A stretch of 64,000 bases of DNA from Anomaloglossus baeobatrachus (GCF_048569485.1 NC_134355.1:656552173-656616172), one strand, 5' to 3'; shown: positions 22,309-33,383, counted from the first letter of the stretch. Program-made: numbers and translations. Notes: generated by a model not told the origin, from the sequence alone.

Positions 22309-23853
22309 CTACCCGCCATGACTTGGACTGGGAGTGGTGGTGACTGCAGCCGGTGTGTCTCTAGCTAGCTGGGTTGGGTGCATGGCTGAAACGTGTTTTT
22401 CACTATGACACTCCTCACACTTGACGATGGATTTACAGTCCTTGGCCATGTGCTCAAGTGATGCGCAGCATTTGAAACAGATCCCAAGCTCTGTGAGGAC
22501 TTTCTTGCGCTCCTGTAGGGTTTTGGATCTAAACCCTCTGCACTTGTTCAGTGAGTGCGGTTTTTTATGGATGGGACATTCTTGATTGAAAGACTTATCT
22601 CGTGATGAGATGGTGTTCTGTTTATCTGCGCGTGCTGCAGGTGATGGTAGCTCAGTCTTCCTGACACTCACAGTGTTCTTAATGTCTCTGCGTTTCTGTA
22701 TGGCACCTTCAAACCTTGATGATGATGATGTTGCAGCTGCCAAAGTGTTGAACTCTAGGAAGTCGAGGCTGGGGTCGTTCCTCATCTGGGCCTGCTCGTC
22801 AATGAACTTGCAGAACTGAATAAATGGGGGAAAGGTGACATCATTCATTCTTTTGTACCTTGAGACTGACGTTGCCCATTTCTCCTGCAGACTGTATGGC
22901 AGCTTCACCACGATTGGGTTCACTCCATGGGCTGTATCCAGGTAGCACAGCCCAGACAGACGAGGGTCTCTTTTGGCGAGCTCCAGCTCCATGAGCAGAT
23001 CACTTAGGTCTTGAAGCTTGTGGACTTCTTTAAGGTTGATCTTTGGGATGTCCTGCAGTCTCTTGAATAGGGCTTTCTCTATTGCTTCTGCGCTGCCAAA
23101 GGTGCGTTCCAGTCTCTGCCATGCAGCAGCGAGACCTGCTTCTGCTTGTCCCATGTAGACGGTTCTGAGGCTCTTGATACGGTTTGTAGAGCCTGGGCCC
23201 AACCACTTGATCAGGAGGTCGAGCTCCTGTTCCGCAGTGAAGTTGAGATTGGCGATGGCTGCCTTGAAAGTTGCTTTCCAGGCCCTGTAGCTCTCTGCAC
23301 GATCATCAAATTTCGTGAGACTAATGTTGATTAGCTCTCTGCTCACCATGAATCTGGCAAACTCAGACATATCTGATTTCTCACCACTTGTTGCCACGAC
23401 GACTCGTGATGCCCCTGGGGCGTATGGGCTGCCTGGCGTGAATGGATGAGATGTTCCCGGGTAAAATGACGTTGCTGCAGGGTTGAGCTGTGGTTTAGCC
23501 TCTGTAGATTCTGATGACCGCTGCTTGAGCTGTGGAAGTGGGTCAGGAAACACTTGGTTGCCATCTTGCTGTGGTGGCTGTGTTTGAGAGGGCACCTCTT
23601 GGTGACTGTTATTAATTTGCTCGGGTGCATTAGGTGGCACTGGCACTGGTAGAGGTAAGTTGGAGGTTTCGGTGTTGTCGGCTTGGACGGTACTGCAAAC
23701 CGGGGTTGCTACAGGTAACTGATTCAGTACATAGTCTCTTGTGCGATCAACTGGATTGTCTGCTTCCAGTGGTGGCGAGTCAGCTGGATCAGGACCTTGG
23801 ATCAATGCTTGCTCAAGTAGTCTCACTTTAGCTAGCGCAACTTCCTCTTCCAT
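22309..23853 (-). pseudogene. BEL/Pao gag, 514-codon open frame
   Basis: It has a proline/glutamine-rich N-terminal third, then a DUF1759-type capsid-like region (KFDDRAESYRAWKATFKAAI, AWQRLERTFGSAEAI), and near the C-terminus zinc-knuckle cysteines (CPIHKKPHSLNKCRGF, CFKCCASLEHMAKDC, CEECHSEKHVSAMH). These are the standard parts of BEL/Pao gag. This piece stays open over its whole length, but the element as a whole is broken. Confidence 0.9.
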
Positions 23854-23870
23854 CTGTGACCGAAGAATCT

Positions 23871-24728
23871 TTATCCGAGCCTCCGCTTCTGCCCTTTTGG
23901 CTTCCGCTTTAGCAGCTTCTGCTTTTGCATGGGCTTCTGCTTTAGCGGCTCTGCTTTTGCAAGGGCTTCTGCTTTAGCAGCTTCTGCTTTTGCAAGGGCT
24001 TCTGCTTCTGCCCTTTTGGCTTCTGCTTTAGCAGCTTCTGCTTTTGCAAGGGCTTCTGCTTCTGCCCTTTTGGCTTCTGCTTCTGCCCTTTTGGCTTCTT
24101 CCTCTACTTCTCTTTCTGTGAAGGAACGTCTCACCTTGGATTCCTCTGCTCTTATGCGGGCCTCTAGTATCCTGTCGCTCAGGGCTGAGCTTCTTGAGGA
24201 TGATGACCCGGATGACCGAGAGGAACGTCTAGATGAGGTTGATCGGTGTGATCTGGTTTCTTGCTGGTGAGAGATACGGTGTTCGGCCTTGTCTATGGCA
24301 TCTTGCACCTTGGCATCTCTTTCCTTGTTTACCTCTTCTGCCTTCCTCAGGTCTGAAAGAGCTTCATCAATTTTAGAGTCTTTTAGAAAGGTAATGTACC
24401 TTGTTGACAGTCTCTTGTATCTTTCATGAGCTGCGTTCAGCCGTTCCAGAGCGGCTTGTAAGCATGTGGCATCACCTGATGAGGATTCAAGTCTTGACAT
24501 GTAATAGGTGACTCGTTCCCACTGTTCTTCCAGGTGTTCACATAGCTCATCTTTCATAGTGTGATAGTTTTCAGCGGCCTTTATCGTGGGTTTGGAAGAG
24601 CGCTTCGGTCGGACAACTTGGTCTGCTGAAAGCGTGGGCTCTGCCTCCTGGGCTTCATAATGGACAGTATCAGATTGTATTTGCTCTGTTTCAGCAATGG
24701 GGAACTGTCCAAGGTCTTTTTCAGCCAT
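23871..24728 (-). pseudogene. BEL/Pao gag N-terminal coiled-coil part
   Basis: Begins MAEKDLGQFPIAETEQ soon after the 5' leader. It then has a helical region, a serine-rich stretch (SHRSTSSRRSSRSSGSSSSR) and a long A/E/K coiled coil made of repeats of AKRAEAEALAKAEAAKAE. This arrangement is common at the N-terminus of BEL/Pao polyproteins. The codon-level repetition of the coiled coil (about 23885-24095) makes it prone to length change. Confidence 0.75.
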
Positions 24729-25135
24729 TTTGATTTAAGGTGTACTGTCTCTTTAAGAAACTTGACTTTTGAATAGGGGTCCAAAAATCGTTGTGCAGCT
24801 CTGCAAGGACTCCCTGATGAGATTCCCAAGGTGTCTTTAGCAAAACTTGGGGTTCGCAGTGCAGCGATGTGCAGTAATGGGGTATAATGTACTGCAAGTC
24901 TATAGAAGTGGTATGGCAAGAGGGAAACAGCAGGTGCATAAACTGTCCCTTTACAATGCAAGCAGAGGTGACACAGGACGTCGCAGATGGGAGAGCTTCC
25001 CCTTATGCTTGTCCAGGCATGCACTGTGCAGGCAGACTAGTGCACAAGGCTTGTTGCTAGGCAGATTACATGGGAAGTTACAGGGCTCTTAGGGATCTGT
25101 AGCCGGGGTATTGAGCTCTTAAGCAGTCTTGTGAC

Positions 25136-25606
25136 TGTTCTGTCCCCACTTAAAGGCGATGGAATGCGCGTAGTTGTGAGAGGTTGTGAGAATCTTACCT
25201 TCGCTTTTCCTATAGGTGGGGCAGACAGGCCCAGAGCGCTCCAGAGTGAAACATGCACATGCTGAGATGAAACAATGGTGGTTTATTTTCTCCAAAGGTT
25301 AGGACATGCAGAGTGCAGTAATCCAAGTACTTGGCATTGTTTCTCCAGCGCTGCTTGCCTCTGAAGCTACTACGTGGTCAGAAGACTTTGCTCCTAGTAG
25401 CTCCAATCCAATATGGGAAGTTGTTCTCACAAACTCTGCTTTGGAAATGAACATCCCAGGATGTGATGCAAGAGGGTCATCAGACACTCCCATGGGCTGG
25501 ACAAAAGAAACAGAGGAGCCGAAAGGTCCGACCAGTAGATGGCAGCAGAGACAAGCATGAAAAACATTAAATAACAGTTTTAACTAAGACAAATAGAAAC
25601 AGCACA
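25136..25606 (-). repeat. BEL/Pao 5' LTR
   Basis: 471 bp, TG...CA ended, with ATCAC just outside at 25607-25611. Partner of the LTR at 18958-19428. Confidence 0.92.
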
Positions 25607-26246
25607 ATCACCAGCACGTCCTCGGGCTGCAAGACAAACATTTTAAAATGCATAAAACAGGTAAAAGCATTTAAAACATTATAAAACATACCCGGTACTA
25701 TACATCACCACCTCCACCCACAAGTCCGTTACCCGCCCAAAACCCTCTCAGGAGGTAGGTCATCGGTCCTTTTGGTGACCAGGTCTGGGCCATCCGTTTC
25801 CCCAGATCTTTCCTCCAATCTTCCTCTCCTAATGTCGGTGGTTAGAGTAAGCCCCTCCTGTCTGCTGCGCCGCGTCTTCGGCCATTTCTGTCAAGATGTA
25901 GAGGTGGCTTTCTCTCAGTTGTACTGCGTTTTCGGCCACTTCTGGCAGGCTGTAGAGGCGTTGTTCTCGGTCAAGCTGTTTTGTGGTGGAGAGCCAAGCT
26001 CCATAAACAGGCATGCTCCCTGGTCACAGGCGAGCCAAGGCCCTAAACAGGCTTGCTCTGGTGGTACCATTCAAGGTAACTATTAACACTGCGAGAGTTT
26101 GTGGCTATAGCCAGTTCATAGCCTAATGGTCCATATTTTAAGTGCACAAAGCCAGGTGCAAGTGGACTTAATTTCTCACATTAGTTCATGTGGGCACATT
26201 ACTTGAACTTGAAACGTTGCAAAACTGGAACTTTCTGTACTTCACT
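25607..26246. other. non-coding interior of the outer LTR element
   Basis: Between the BEL/Pao insertion and the cold-shock ORF. No domain is recognised in any frame. On the minus strand it is the 3' untranslated part between the ORF and the element's 3' LTR. Confidence 0.5.
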
Positions 26247-26945
26247 TTACTCCTCCTTAACAGGGCTTTTGCCTGTAGGGCTACGGCACCTGACATTTTC
26301 CTCATCTCTGTCGTCGTCTGTGTTGTCTGTTTCTTTCTCTTGTTCAGTATCTCTATCTTCATCTTCTGTTTCTGTTTCTTTTTCTCTTTCGCTGTCTTGT
26401 TCTATTGTTTCTTTTGTTGTACTTATGGGCTTTAGAGATTGGGTTGAGGCAGCTGGGCCACAATCAGGGTTTCTGGGGCATGGTGTAACATCCAGTGCAA
26501 ACCAGCCACGTTTTCCTTGATGTTTAGTGAACTCTACCAAGTCTCCCACGTGTAAGTTTCTTCCAGGATGTCCTCTGGGTAGATGGGCTCTTACATCTCT
26601 CCGGCTGACAAAGATTCCTTCTCTGACACCAGGTGCAACGATGAAGCCATATCCAGATTTCAAACTAAATTCTTCTACAACTCCGCGACAGAGGGGTCCT
26701 CTTTCCTGTTGGTGGATTTTTCTTAGGAACTGTTTGTCTTCAAGATCTCTAGCGGTAACATCATACCGTTCTGGGGACTGCTGCGTTACGGCCTGTTTTG
26801 CTCTGGCGCGACGTTGTGATCTGCTTGTGGGGCTCTTGGTGACTGCAGGCTCCCAGGTCACGTACATGCGCGGTATAGTAATAGCCAGAGGTTGGTCTTC
26901 AGAGGGTATCGGGCTCTCCTCATCCCAGCAGGAGTATGGCAACAT
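26247..26945 (-). CDS. cold-shock-domain ORF carried by an LTR element, 232 aa
   Basis: An uninterrupted minus-strand frame starting MLPYSCWDEESPIPSEDQ. Residues about 80-95 are basic and polar. Residues about 98-155 form a cold-shock-like OB fold: GVVEEFSLKSGYGFIVAPGV (RNP1 core GYGFI), EGIFVSRRDV (RNP2 core IFVSR), then LHVGDLVEFTKHQGKRGWFA. The C-terminal 60 residues are acidic and repetitive (ETETEDEDRDTEQEKET) before a short basic end. Cold-shock domains bind single-stranded RNA or DNA, so an RNA-binding role is likely but is inference. The ORF sits in an LTR element interior. A related broken copy lies at 2230-2663, and both share the unusual RGWFA strand. The alternative is a retroposed host cold-shock gene. 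The GC content and intact frame suggest it was recently constrained or is young. Confidence 0.7.
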   Translation of the reverse strand: MLPYSCWDEESPIPSEDQPLAITIPRMYVTWEPAVTKSPTSRSQRRARAKQAVTQQSPERYDVTARDLEDKQFLRKIHQQERGPLCRGVVEEFSLKSGYGFIVAPGVREGIFVSRRDVRAHLPRGHPGRNLHVGDLVEFTKHQGKRGWFALDVTPCPRNPDCGPAASTQSLKPISTTKETIEQDSEREKETETEDEDRDTEQEKETDNTDDDRDEENVRCRSPTGKSPVKEE

Positions 26946-27182
26946 TTCCGACTCCAGGCCCCCTTCAGCTTCACAGGGTGCTGCGTCCTCCTCCGGCTGT
27001 TCTGGGATTGCTGCTTCAGCCTTCTGGCCTCCCCTCTACCCAAAGGTACATGTGGGAGACCTGATTACTATGCAACTGTGTAGTCACACCTCGGTCAGCC
27101 TTCTGGATTACCTGTATTGTACTGCCCCCAGCATGGGTGCAGTACTCAGTGGCGCCTGACCAGGTCAGGGGCGCCACAGGTT

Positions 27183-27881
27183 GACTAGCCAAGGGAAATA
27201 ATGTCGTTGTGACTAGTCCCTGGCCTTATTAGCATATCATAAAGGATCTTTAGAAATGCTTTTTCAAAAGATCCCTTTATGTATGCTACTATAGGCTGGG
27301 ACTGCTAGTCAGGGATTAGAAATATGCACCCAGAACCGCTCTTGGTTCTTAGTGCATACAGGACCTGACAGGTTACCTTTAACACTGTTGTTTCAGAACC
27401 CCCGTTACCAAAGGTCAAAGTCACTTTAGACTCTTTGATTCTCTCTTAGCAGGCATTACAGGTGCAGAAAATGTGACTGGGACATCTTAGGGTTGGCGGT
27501 GCTGCTGCACACACTCTACTACTTTAGTTTTATACTCCAGACTCGCCTAGAACAGAGCATGCACAGTGTCCACCTCTCGTGCGCTCTACTAGTCTGAAGA
27601 GTGACGACACATAATATTTATCAAAACTCAGTGTCTCTATTGTACATGCATTCCCTGCAATAATAAGCAGCATGTAAAGCTGACTGGTCAGTTTGCCTTA
27701 TCTACTACAGTTATACATCTACACCTTCACATATAATTGAGAAGTGGAAGAAACAGCAGCAACTCAGCCATGAAGTCGAGACGTCGTAACGTTACAAAGC
27801 AAAGGGCAGAGTGCTGAGGATCAGAGAGCAGTAAAGTCACCACCGCTCTGCTAATTCCAGAACTGCAGAGTCCAGTCTAAC
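27183..27881. other. unassigned; possible 5' leader of repeat ORF
   Basis: Unique-looking sequence with no recognised repeat. The last ~150 bases, before the ATG at 27882, could be a 5' untranslated region, but no promoter can be assigned. Confidence 0.35.
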
Positions 27882-28673
27882 ATGAGCACAAACACTGCAC
27901 CCGCCGGGAGCTTCATGGCCGAGCAACTGCAGCTGAACATCACCAAGCACAATGCCGAGCCGTACATCACCAAGCACAATGAGCCATACATCACCATTCA
28001 CAATGCCGAGCCGTACATCAACAATCACAATGCCGAGCCGTACATCACCAAGCACAATGCCGAGCCGTACATCACCAAGCACAATGCCGAGCCGTACATC
28101 ACCAAGCACAATGCCGAGCCATACACCACCAAGCACAATGCTGAGCCATACATCACCAAGCACAATGCAGAGCCATACATCTCCAAGCACAATGCAGAGC
28201 CGTACATCACCAAGCACAATGCAGAGCCGTACATCCCCAAGCACAATGCCAAGCTGTACATCACCAAGCACAATGCCGAGCCATGCATCACCAATGACAA
28301 TGCCGAGCCGTACATCAACAATCACAATGCCGAGCCGTACATCACCAAGCACAATGCCGAGCCGTACATCACCAAGCACAATGCCGAGCCATACATCACC
28401 AAGCACAATGCCGAGACGTACATCACCAAGCACAATGCCGAGACGTACATCACCAAGCACAATGCTGAGCCGTATATCACCAAGCACAATGCCGAGCCAT
28501 ACATCACCAAGCACAATGCCGAGCCATACATCACCAAGCACAATGCCGAGCCATACATCACCAAGCACAATGCCGAGACGTACATCACCAAGCACAATGC
28601 TGAGCCGTATATCACCAAGCACAATGCCGAGCGTCGGATGGGAGGATGTAAAGCTGCCACCACTGGACTCTAG
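27882..28673 (+). CDS. tandem-repeat ORF encoding ITKHNAEPY nonapeptides (doubtful gene)
   Basis: A 263-codon frame begins MSTNTAPAGSFMAEQLQLN and then runs through about 25 copies of a nine-residue unit with consensus ITKHNAEPY, ending AERRMGGCKAATTGL. The DNA unit is 27 bp, a multiple of three, so other frames on both strands stay open as well (for example a 261-codon minus-strand frame), and openness alone is no proof of coding. Points in favour are a non-repetitive N-terminus with a good start and a non-repetitive C-terminus. Many unit differences are third-position, but these are largely CpG-decay changes (CCG to CCA, GCC to GCT). No known domain is recognised. It may be a plain minisatellite. 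Confidence 0.3.
   Translation: MSTNTAPAGSFMAEQLQLNITKHNAEPYITKHNEPYITIHNAEPYINNHNAEPYITKHNAEPYITKHNAEPYITKHNAEPYTTKHNAEPYITKHNAEPYISKHNAEPYITKHNAEPYIPKHNAKLYITKHNAEPCITNDNAEPYINNHNAEPYITKHNAEPYITKHNAEPYITKHNAETYITKHNAETYITKHNAEPYITKHNAEPYITKHNAEPYITKHNAEPYITKHNAETYITKHNAEPYITKHNAERRMGGCKAATTGL
27940..28632. repeat. 27-bp minisatellite
   Basis: Consensus ATCACCAAGCACAATGCC followed by GAGCCGTAC, about 25 units. Most units differ at one to three positions. Runs of neighbouring units share variants (GAGACGTAC pairs, AACAATCAC units about 300 bp apart), which is a sign of segmental duplication within the array. Confidence 0.92.
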
Positions 28674-30290
28674 AGAGGTGGAGCTGGGCTATTAGGTTAT
28701 TTATCCTACATATTGTAACTTTTTATTATTACCCATAGTCGTTTATAAGAAGACCTGGATGGTTCACATAATTTAAGACAATATTTTAGGGGCAGAGTTT
28801 CCAGATAACAGTAATCCCCTCCGACACATTGGTGTGTACAGGTCAGAAGATAAAGAATTACACGACTGTATAATACATAACCTATGGGTCAGCATCTTCT
28901 CTGCAGACTCTGGAACTGGATAGGTGACATGGTAGTGAACGCACTAAAGGAAAATATGTGAAGAATCTCTCTCAACCATTCAAAGCCGAGCATAAAGTCT
29001 CCATATAGTCTATTGCCATCAGTGGAGCAATAAATACCTCCTATAGCAGGTTCCAGGGTGCAACTATTGTACCATAAAGGGGATCATATATGAGATGGTG
29101 CCTCATGATACAGCTGCTGGGCACTAAACGCCCTGGTGGGCCCAGATCTATGCATGCAACCGGAAAGCAGGACCCACCCGAAGATCTGTACCTCTATTAG
29201 CTCTACCGCAGGCCATCATGAAACGTCTTACTTGGCACATATCAGAAGGATTCCAGTCCCTCAATAAAAACAGTTCATAGTAAGCTGAGATTGGTGAGAA
29301 ATAATAAAAAAAACCTACTTATAGGAGATGATACTACCATTTGTTTTCTGTCCCCATTAAAGCACTGGAATTATAACTTAAACAAAAAAAACCCAGAAAA
29401 AATAGATAACCTGATCGCCATGAGTCTGGCAGGTGAAAGCGTCAATGATCCGTTGTTATTGTTCTGGAAAGTTGCAGCCAATTTGATTCCCCCTGCAGGG
29501 GAAATATGGTATTACATGGCGCCACTTCAAATTTATTTTACTCCCTTATATCAATTTCCACAGACTTCATCAAGATGATATTGGAGTGAGAGTCTCTGTT
29601 CGAAGCTGCCATTTATTTTGTAAAATAGAGGAGGTTCTAATGCTAATGAGGCTTATGGATTGAGTGATAAAGCCCCCCTATTTATATTAGGTAGGTGTCG
29701 GCCGAACGATTGATGAGCGGACAGTTATCTCTCCCAACTTCCCCATTCATTTGGCTGCGTGCTCCAGTGTTCTCTATGGGAGAGAGCCGCTGTCTGCCTA
29801 CCCTGTTTCCCCAATGGCCAGATGTGTCTCTGTCTAATTCACATGGGGAGATGGGACAAGTGATGATAAGGCAAGTTCACCCGTCATGGATTTGACACAG
29901 ATTTATCGTAAAGGTGTACATTATAATAAAAGTAAACTGGATTTTCAAAATGTCACGTTGCGGAAAAAAATCTGCACGAAAATGAAAGCATGGTGCAGAT
30001 TTCAAATCTTCACCATAATAATTTTTGTGGGGATTTTTAGTGCAAATTTCACTCTATTCAATGATCTGCCAAATCTGTAATGAAATCCGCTAGTTACCCA
30101 TATAAATTCTGTCTGTGGATTTGTTGAAGATTTTGTGACCAAATTTGCAGTGGAAATTTTCCAAAATGATTGTCAGACTCTTACTTTCAACTTGCCCACA
30201 AGTCAACGTCTTGATAGAGAGGGCAATTGCCAAAATTAAAATCATAAAATCGCAATACTGGCTGGAAACAGATTGAGTTCAATGAAGACC
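28674..30290. other. no gene recognised
   Basis: Mostly unique-looking sequence. The part around 29690-29850 (CAGTTATCTCTCCCAACTTC, GTGTTCTCTATGGGAGAGAG) resembles an interspersed repeat but could not be classified. Confidence 0.35.
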
Positions 30291-31125
30291 TGAGTCTCTC
30301 GATCTTTAGAGAAACCTGTAGACTGAATATCGTCTGCAGAGGAACCCGAAGACCGAATACTGTCTCCAGAAGAACCTGAAGACTGAATACCGATTCCAGA
30401 GGAACCCAAACTCCGAATACTATCTCCAGAGGAGCCGGAAGATTGAATACTATCTCCAAAGGAACCTGAAGACCAACCGTCTCCAGAAGAACCTGGAGAC
30501 TGAATACCGTTTCCAGAGGAACCTGGAGACCAAATACTGTCTTAAGAGGAACATGAAAAACAAATACCGTATCCAGAGGAGCCTGAAGACTGAATACTGT
30601 CTACAGAGGAACCTGGAGACTAAATACCATCTCCAGAGGAACCTGAAAACCAAATACTGTCTCCAAAGAAACCTAAAAACCAAATACGGTCTCCAAAATA
30701 ACCTGAAGATGAAATACTGTCTCCAGAGGAACCTGAAGACTGAATACCGATTCCAGAAGATCCCAAACACTGAATAGTGTCTCCAGAGGAGCCTGAAGGC
30801 AGAATACCATCTTCAAAAGAACCTGAAGACCAAATACCGTCTCCAGAGGAACCTGAAGACTGAATACCATCTCCAGAAGAATCTGGAGACCAAATACTGT
30901 CTCCAGAGGAACCTGAAAACCAAATACCGTCCCCAGAGGAGCCTGAAGACTGAATACCATCTCCAGAGGAACCTGAAGACTAAATACCATCTCCAGAGGA
31001 ACCTGGAGACCATATACTGTCTCCAGAGAAGCCTGAAGACCGAATACCGTCTCCAGAGGAGCCTGAAACCAAATATCGTCTCCAGAGGAATGCAAAGACC
31101 GAATATCGTCTCCAGTGGAACTCAA
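30291..31125. repeat. 30-bp minisatellite
   Basis: About 28 units with consensus GTCTCCAGAGGAACCTGAAG followed by ACTGAATACC. Because 30 is a multiple of three, long frames stay open. The minus-strand frames at 30187-30459 and 30673-31242 translate the unit as a decapeptide LETVFGLQVP. I do not treat them as genes, because no flanking exon or conserved domain is visible. Confidence 0.9.
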
Positions 31126-31242
31126 ACACCAATACCGAATATTTTCTCCAGGGGAGGACCAGACTTTGAGGTCAGGCACCGAAGACTGAATGTGGAAGAC
31201 CGGAGACTGAGAAACAAACATTTGCTTCAGCGCATTGTCCAC

Positions 31243-32544
31243 GTCAGCTGCGCCATAACTTCTTGCCCTGACCTACGATATTAAGAGAGTATAACTAATT
31301 TACCTGAGTTAGATTGTTGCTGTAGGCAATTGCAATGCTACCACACCAAGTTTAGTGTGTTATTAGAATAGACAGTCTTATACACAACCTACGTTTTTTG
31401 CATAATCGAATACTGTGACTAGAAATAGGGTAACATTGATGCTCCCGAGACAGAAAAACCAGGGTTGGGCTATTGTAAGTGGAATTTGTTAATCCGAATC
31501 TCTCGTATTACTGTGCTGCCATCTTTCTACCCACTCCTTTCCCAACTCCCTGTTCCCGCACAATAAAAACCTGTTGAGAGTCACCACTGAGTCGCCTCTA
31601 TTGCATGTTGCATTCCAGGTTTCTGTTTACACTTACATTTCAGGGCTGTTAATATCTACCTCGGCTCCACGACAATTGTAATAATTAAGCTTCATAAACA
31701 GAAAATCAAAGGTCAGACATGGCATGGAATTTCATAATAATCAGCCAGGGTTTCTACAATGTTCGTATAAAGGAACATTCCCTCCATTCCCAATCGTCTA
31801 GTACTATTCCAAAAATCCGTCATTTTCTCATGACCACAGTGTGAGGATGTTATGGACTAAACCTGCTACGTCTGCCACTGAGGACCCGTGCCCTTACATT
31901 AGGTTTAGGCCAATTCTTTATCCAATCGTACATGTCTTAAAAAAAAAAATCGAGTCCTGCACAGGTTCTCACCAGTCAGTAGCAAAGTATATGGGACCTA
32001 ACATGACAAGGCCCTGTTTTTCCAAGCTGCATTATGTCTCTACGATATACAAGTCCTCTTCTACTGGTGCCACTCATACTGTATTATATAAAAGGGAACT
32101 TGTCGTGTGCCCCAAAAAGTTAATTTCCTCACGGCAGCCGGGATTTCACTGCAACAGCCGTGCACCTTTAGAATTAACCTTCAGATTAACCATCTATCTG
32201 TAGGGTTATAGCGTTCTAAAGCTGCGCATCCATCTCCATGAAAGCCCAGCTACTGGGAGGAAATTAACTTTATTCCTCCCAGCAGCCTCAAGGTTTTCAG
32301 TTATAGAGGCGTGGCTTCACTCACTGCTCAGTAACCGGACACCAACACTGACTGAGAGTCGGCTCTCTAGAATGTCAATGAGTCCATGCTGTCCTCTAAA
32401 ACAGTTTTGCCACAACTCACTGCATTAACACATAAAAATGAGTAAGTGGAACCACAGGCCTCCTCACCACTATGCTATCAGTGTTACCAAGCATGGGCAT
32501 TATTTAATTGCATTGTATCGCCCACATGCTAACCATTCACTCAA
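31243..32544. other. no gene recognised; hairpin-like repeat near 32110-32300
   Basis: AGTTAATTTCCTCACGGCAGC at about 32118 and GCTACTGGGAGGAAATTAAC at about 32246 hint at a small inverted-repeat element. Otherwise nothing is supported. Confidence 0.35.
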
Positions 32545-33383
32545 TGTCATGCGGTATTCAGGTCCAGACTCATTAGGTATCATGGCGGCATCAGGCTCAG
32601 TTCACACTGCAGAGCCTGACAGGCAACCTGATGCCTCCTAGTTGTTTAGCCAGAGCCGGGCATCGGCTGTTTTATGTGCTCTGTTCCTCAATCCTGCAGG
32701 AGTTAAGTCCTGTTGACCTGGGGAACTCTGCTAAGAGCACAGGTTGCCAGTAAAAGGCATCTACTTTCTATATACGATCCTATATCTTATTACTCAGTGC
32801 CAGTTATAGCTTCAGCTTTAGCTCCAAGTGATACCGGTCTTGTTAGTGAACCTGATGATGGTGATCTTTGTTGCAATATTGAGTGGCGTGAATGTTTCCC
32901 TATTGTGTGTTACTTATTTCCCTTTTTCTTTGGTCCCCTGTAAATATATTGTCTCTCCTTGGTTACAATTCAGGAAGACTCTCTTCCGAAACGCGTCAAC
33001 CGCGTCCCCATGTCTGTACGTGTAATGGATTTTAATTAGCACTAATAAACGGGATTTTAATGATGGATATTTTCCCTGAATGAAGACCGTTTTTGTTGCC
33101 GGATTCCACCTCCTTTTCTGCATGTCTCTCCTGTGTGTATTGAGTTAAGTGTGTACAAGTTTCCGTTCTCCTTTGTCCGTGTGGTTTTCTGGGGTTTTGT
33201 TATTGGGTTTTCTGGCCTGCCCTGAGGGTGGGGGAGAAGGAGAGTAAGATCAGGGCTCAGCCAGGAGTCAGGGTCAAGCTGGGGGCTCAGACCTGGCTAC
33301 TATTGAGTCTACCTCCGAGATAAGGGACAGCTCAGAGTCTTGAGTCTGAAGGCCAGCCTAGGGCCCCTTGACCTGTCATTACA
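32545..33383. repeat. LTR-like repeat (solo LTR), with a retroposon-like insert
   Basis: Starts TGTCATGCGGTATTC and ends TGTCATTACA. It is related along its length to 36080-36742 (shared: TGTCATGCGGT, GAGCACAGGTT, TATAGCT, GATAAGGGACAGCT, AGGCCAG-type tail). The middle (about 32970-33120) holds extra sequence with GAAACGCGTCAACCGCGTC and AATAAACGGG, a retroposon-like tail. No clear target duplication was found. Confidence 0.55.

Larger units (their letters stand above)
18958..25606 (-). mobile_element. BEL/Pao LTR retrotransposon, broken
   Basis: Two 471-bp LTRs (18958-19428 and 25136-25606) begin TGTTCTGTCC and end AACAGCACA. ATCAC occurs on both outer sides (18953-18957 and 25607-25611), a 5-bp target duplication. 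On the minus strand the order is 5' LTR, a coiled-coil gag start, gag with DUF1759-type region and zinc knuckles, a retropepsin-type (DUF1758) protease, then integrase. The LTRs differ at about a dozen of 471 positions, so it is a fairly young but not recent insertion. It is broken, with several breaks. It sits inside the interior of the older LTR element. Confidence 0.92.
16598..27178 (-). mobile_element. LTR element with cold-shock ORF, hosting two other insertions
   Basis: The outer ends are TGTGAAGCC at 16598 and GCGCCACA at 27178. Both flanks are GGTT (16594-16597 and 27179-27182), a 4-bp target duplication. The left LTR (16598-18939) shares its last ~135 bases with the right end (about 27040-27178), roughly 93% alike. 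On the minus strand the left LTR is preceded by a purine tract (AAGGGGGAA), so the element runs right to left. The only open protein found is the cold-shock ORF at 26247-26945. I see no reverse transcriptase or integrase belonging to it, so it is a broken or non-autonomous fossil. It is older than the two elements inside it (17123-18347 and 18958-25606). Confidence 0.65.

Noticed and set aside
27837-28622. 261-codon minus-strand frame (VLGDVRLGI repeats)
   Set aside because: Mirror of the 27-bp array; it has no unique N-terminal part as good as the plus-strand frame.
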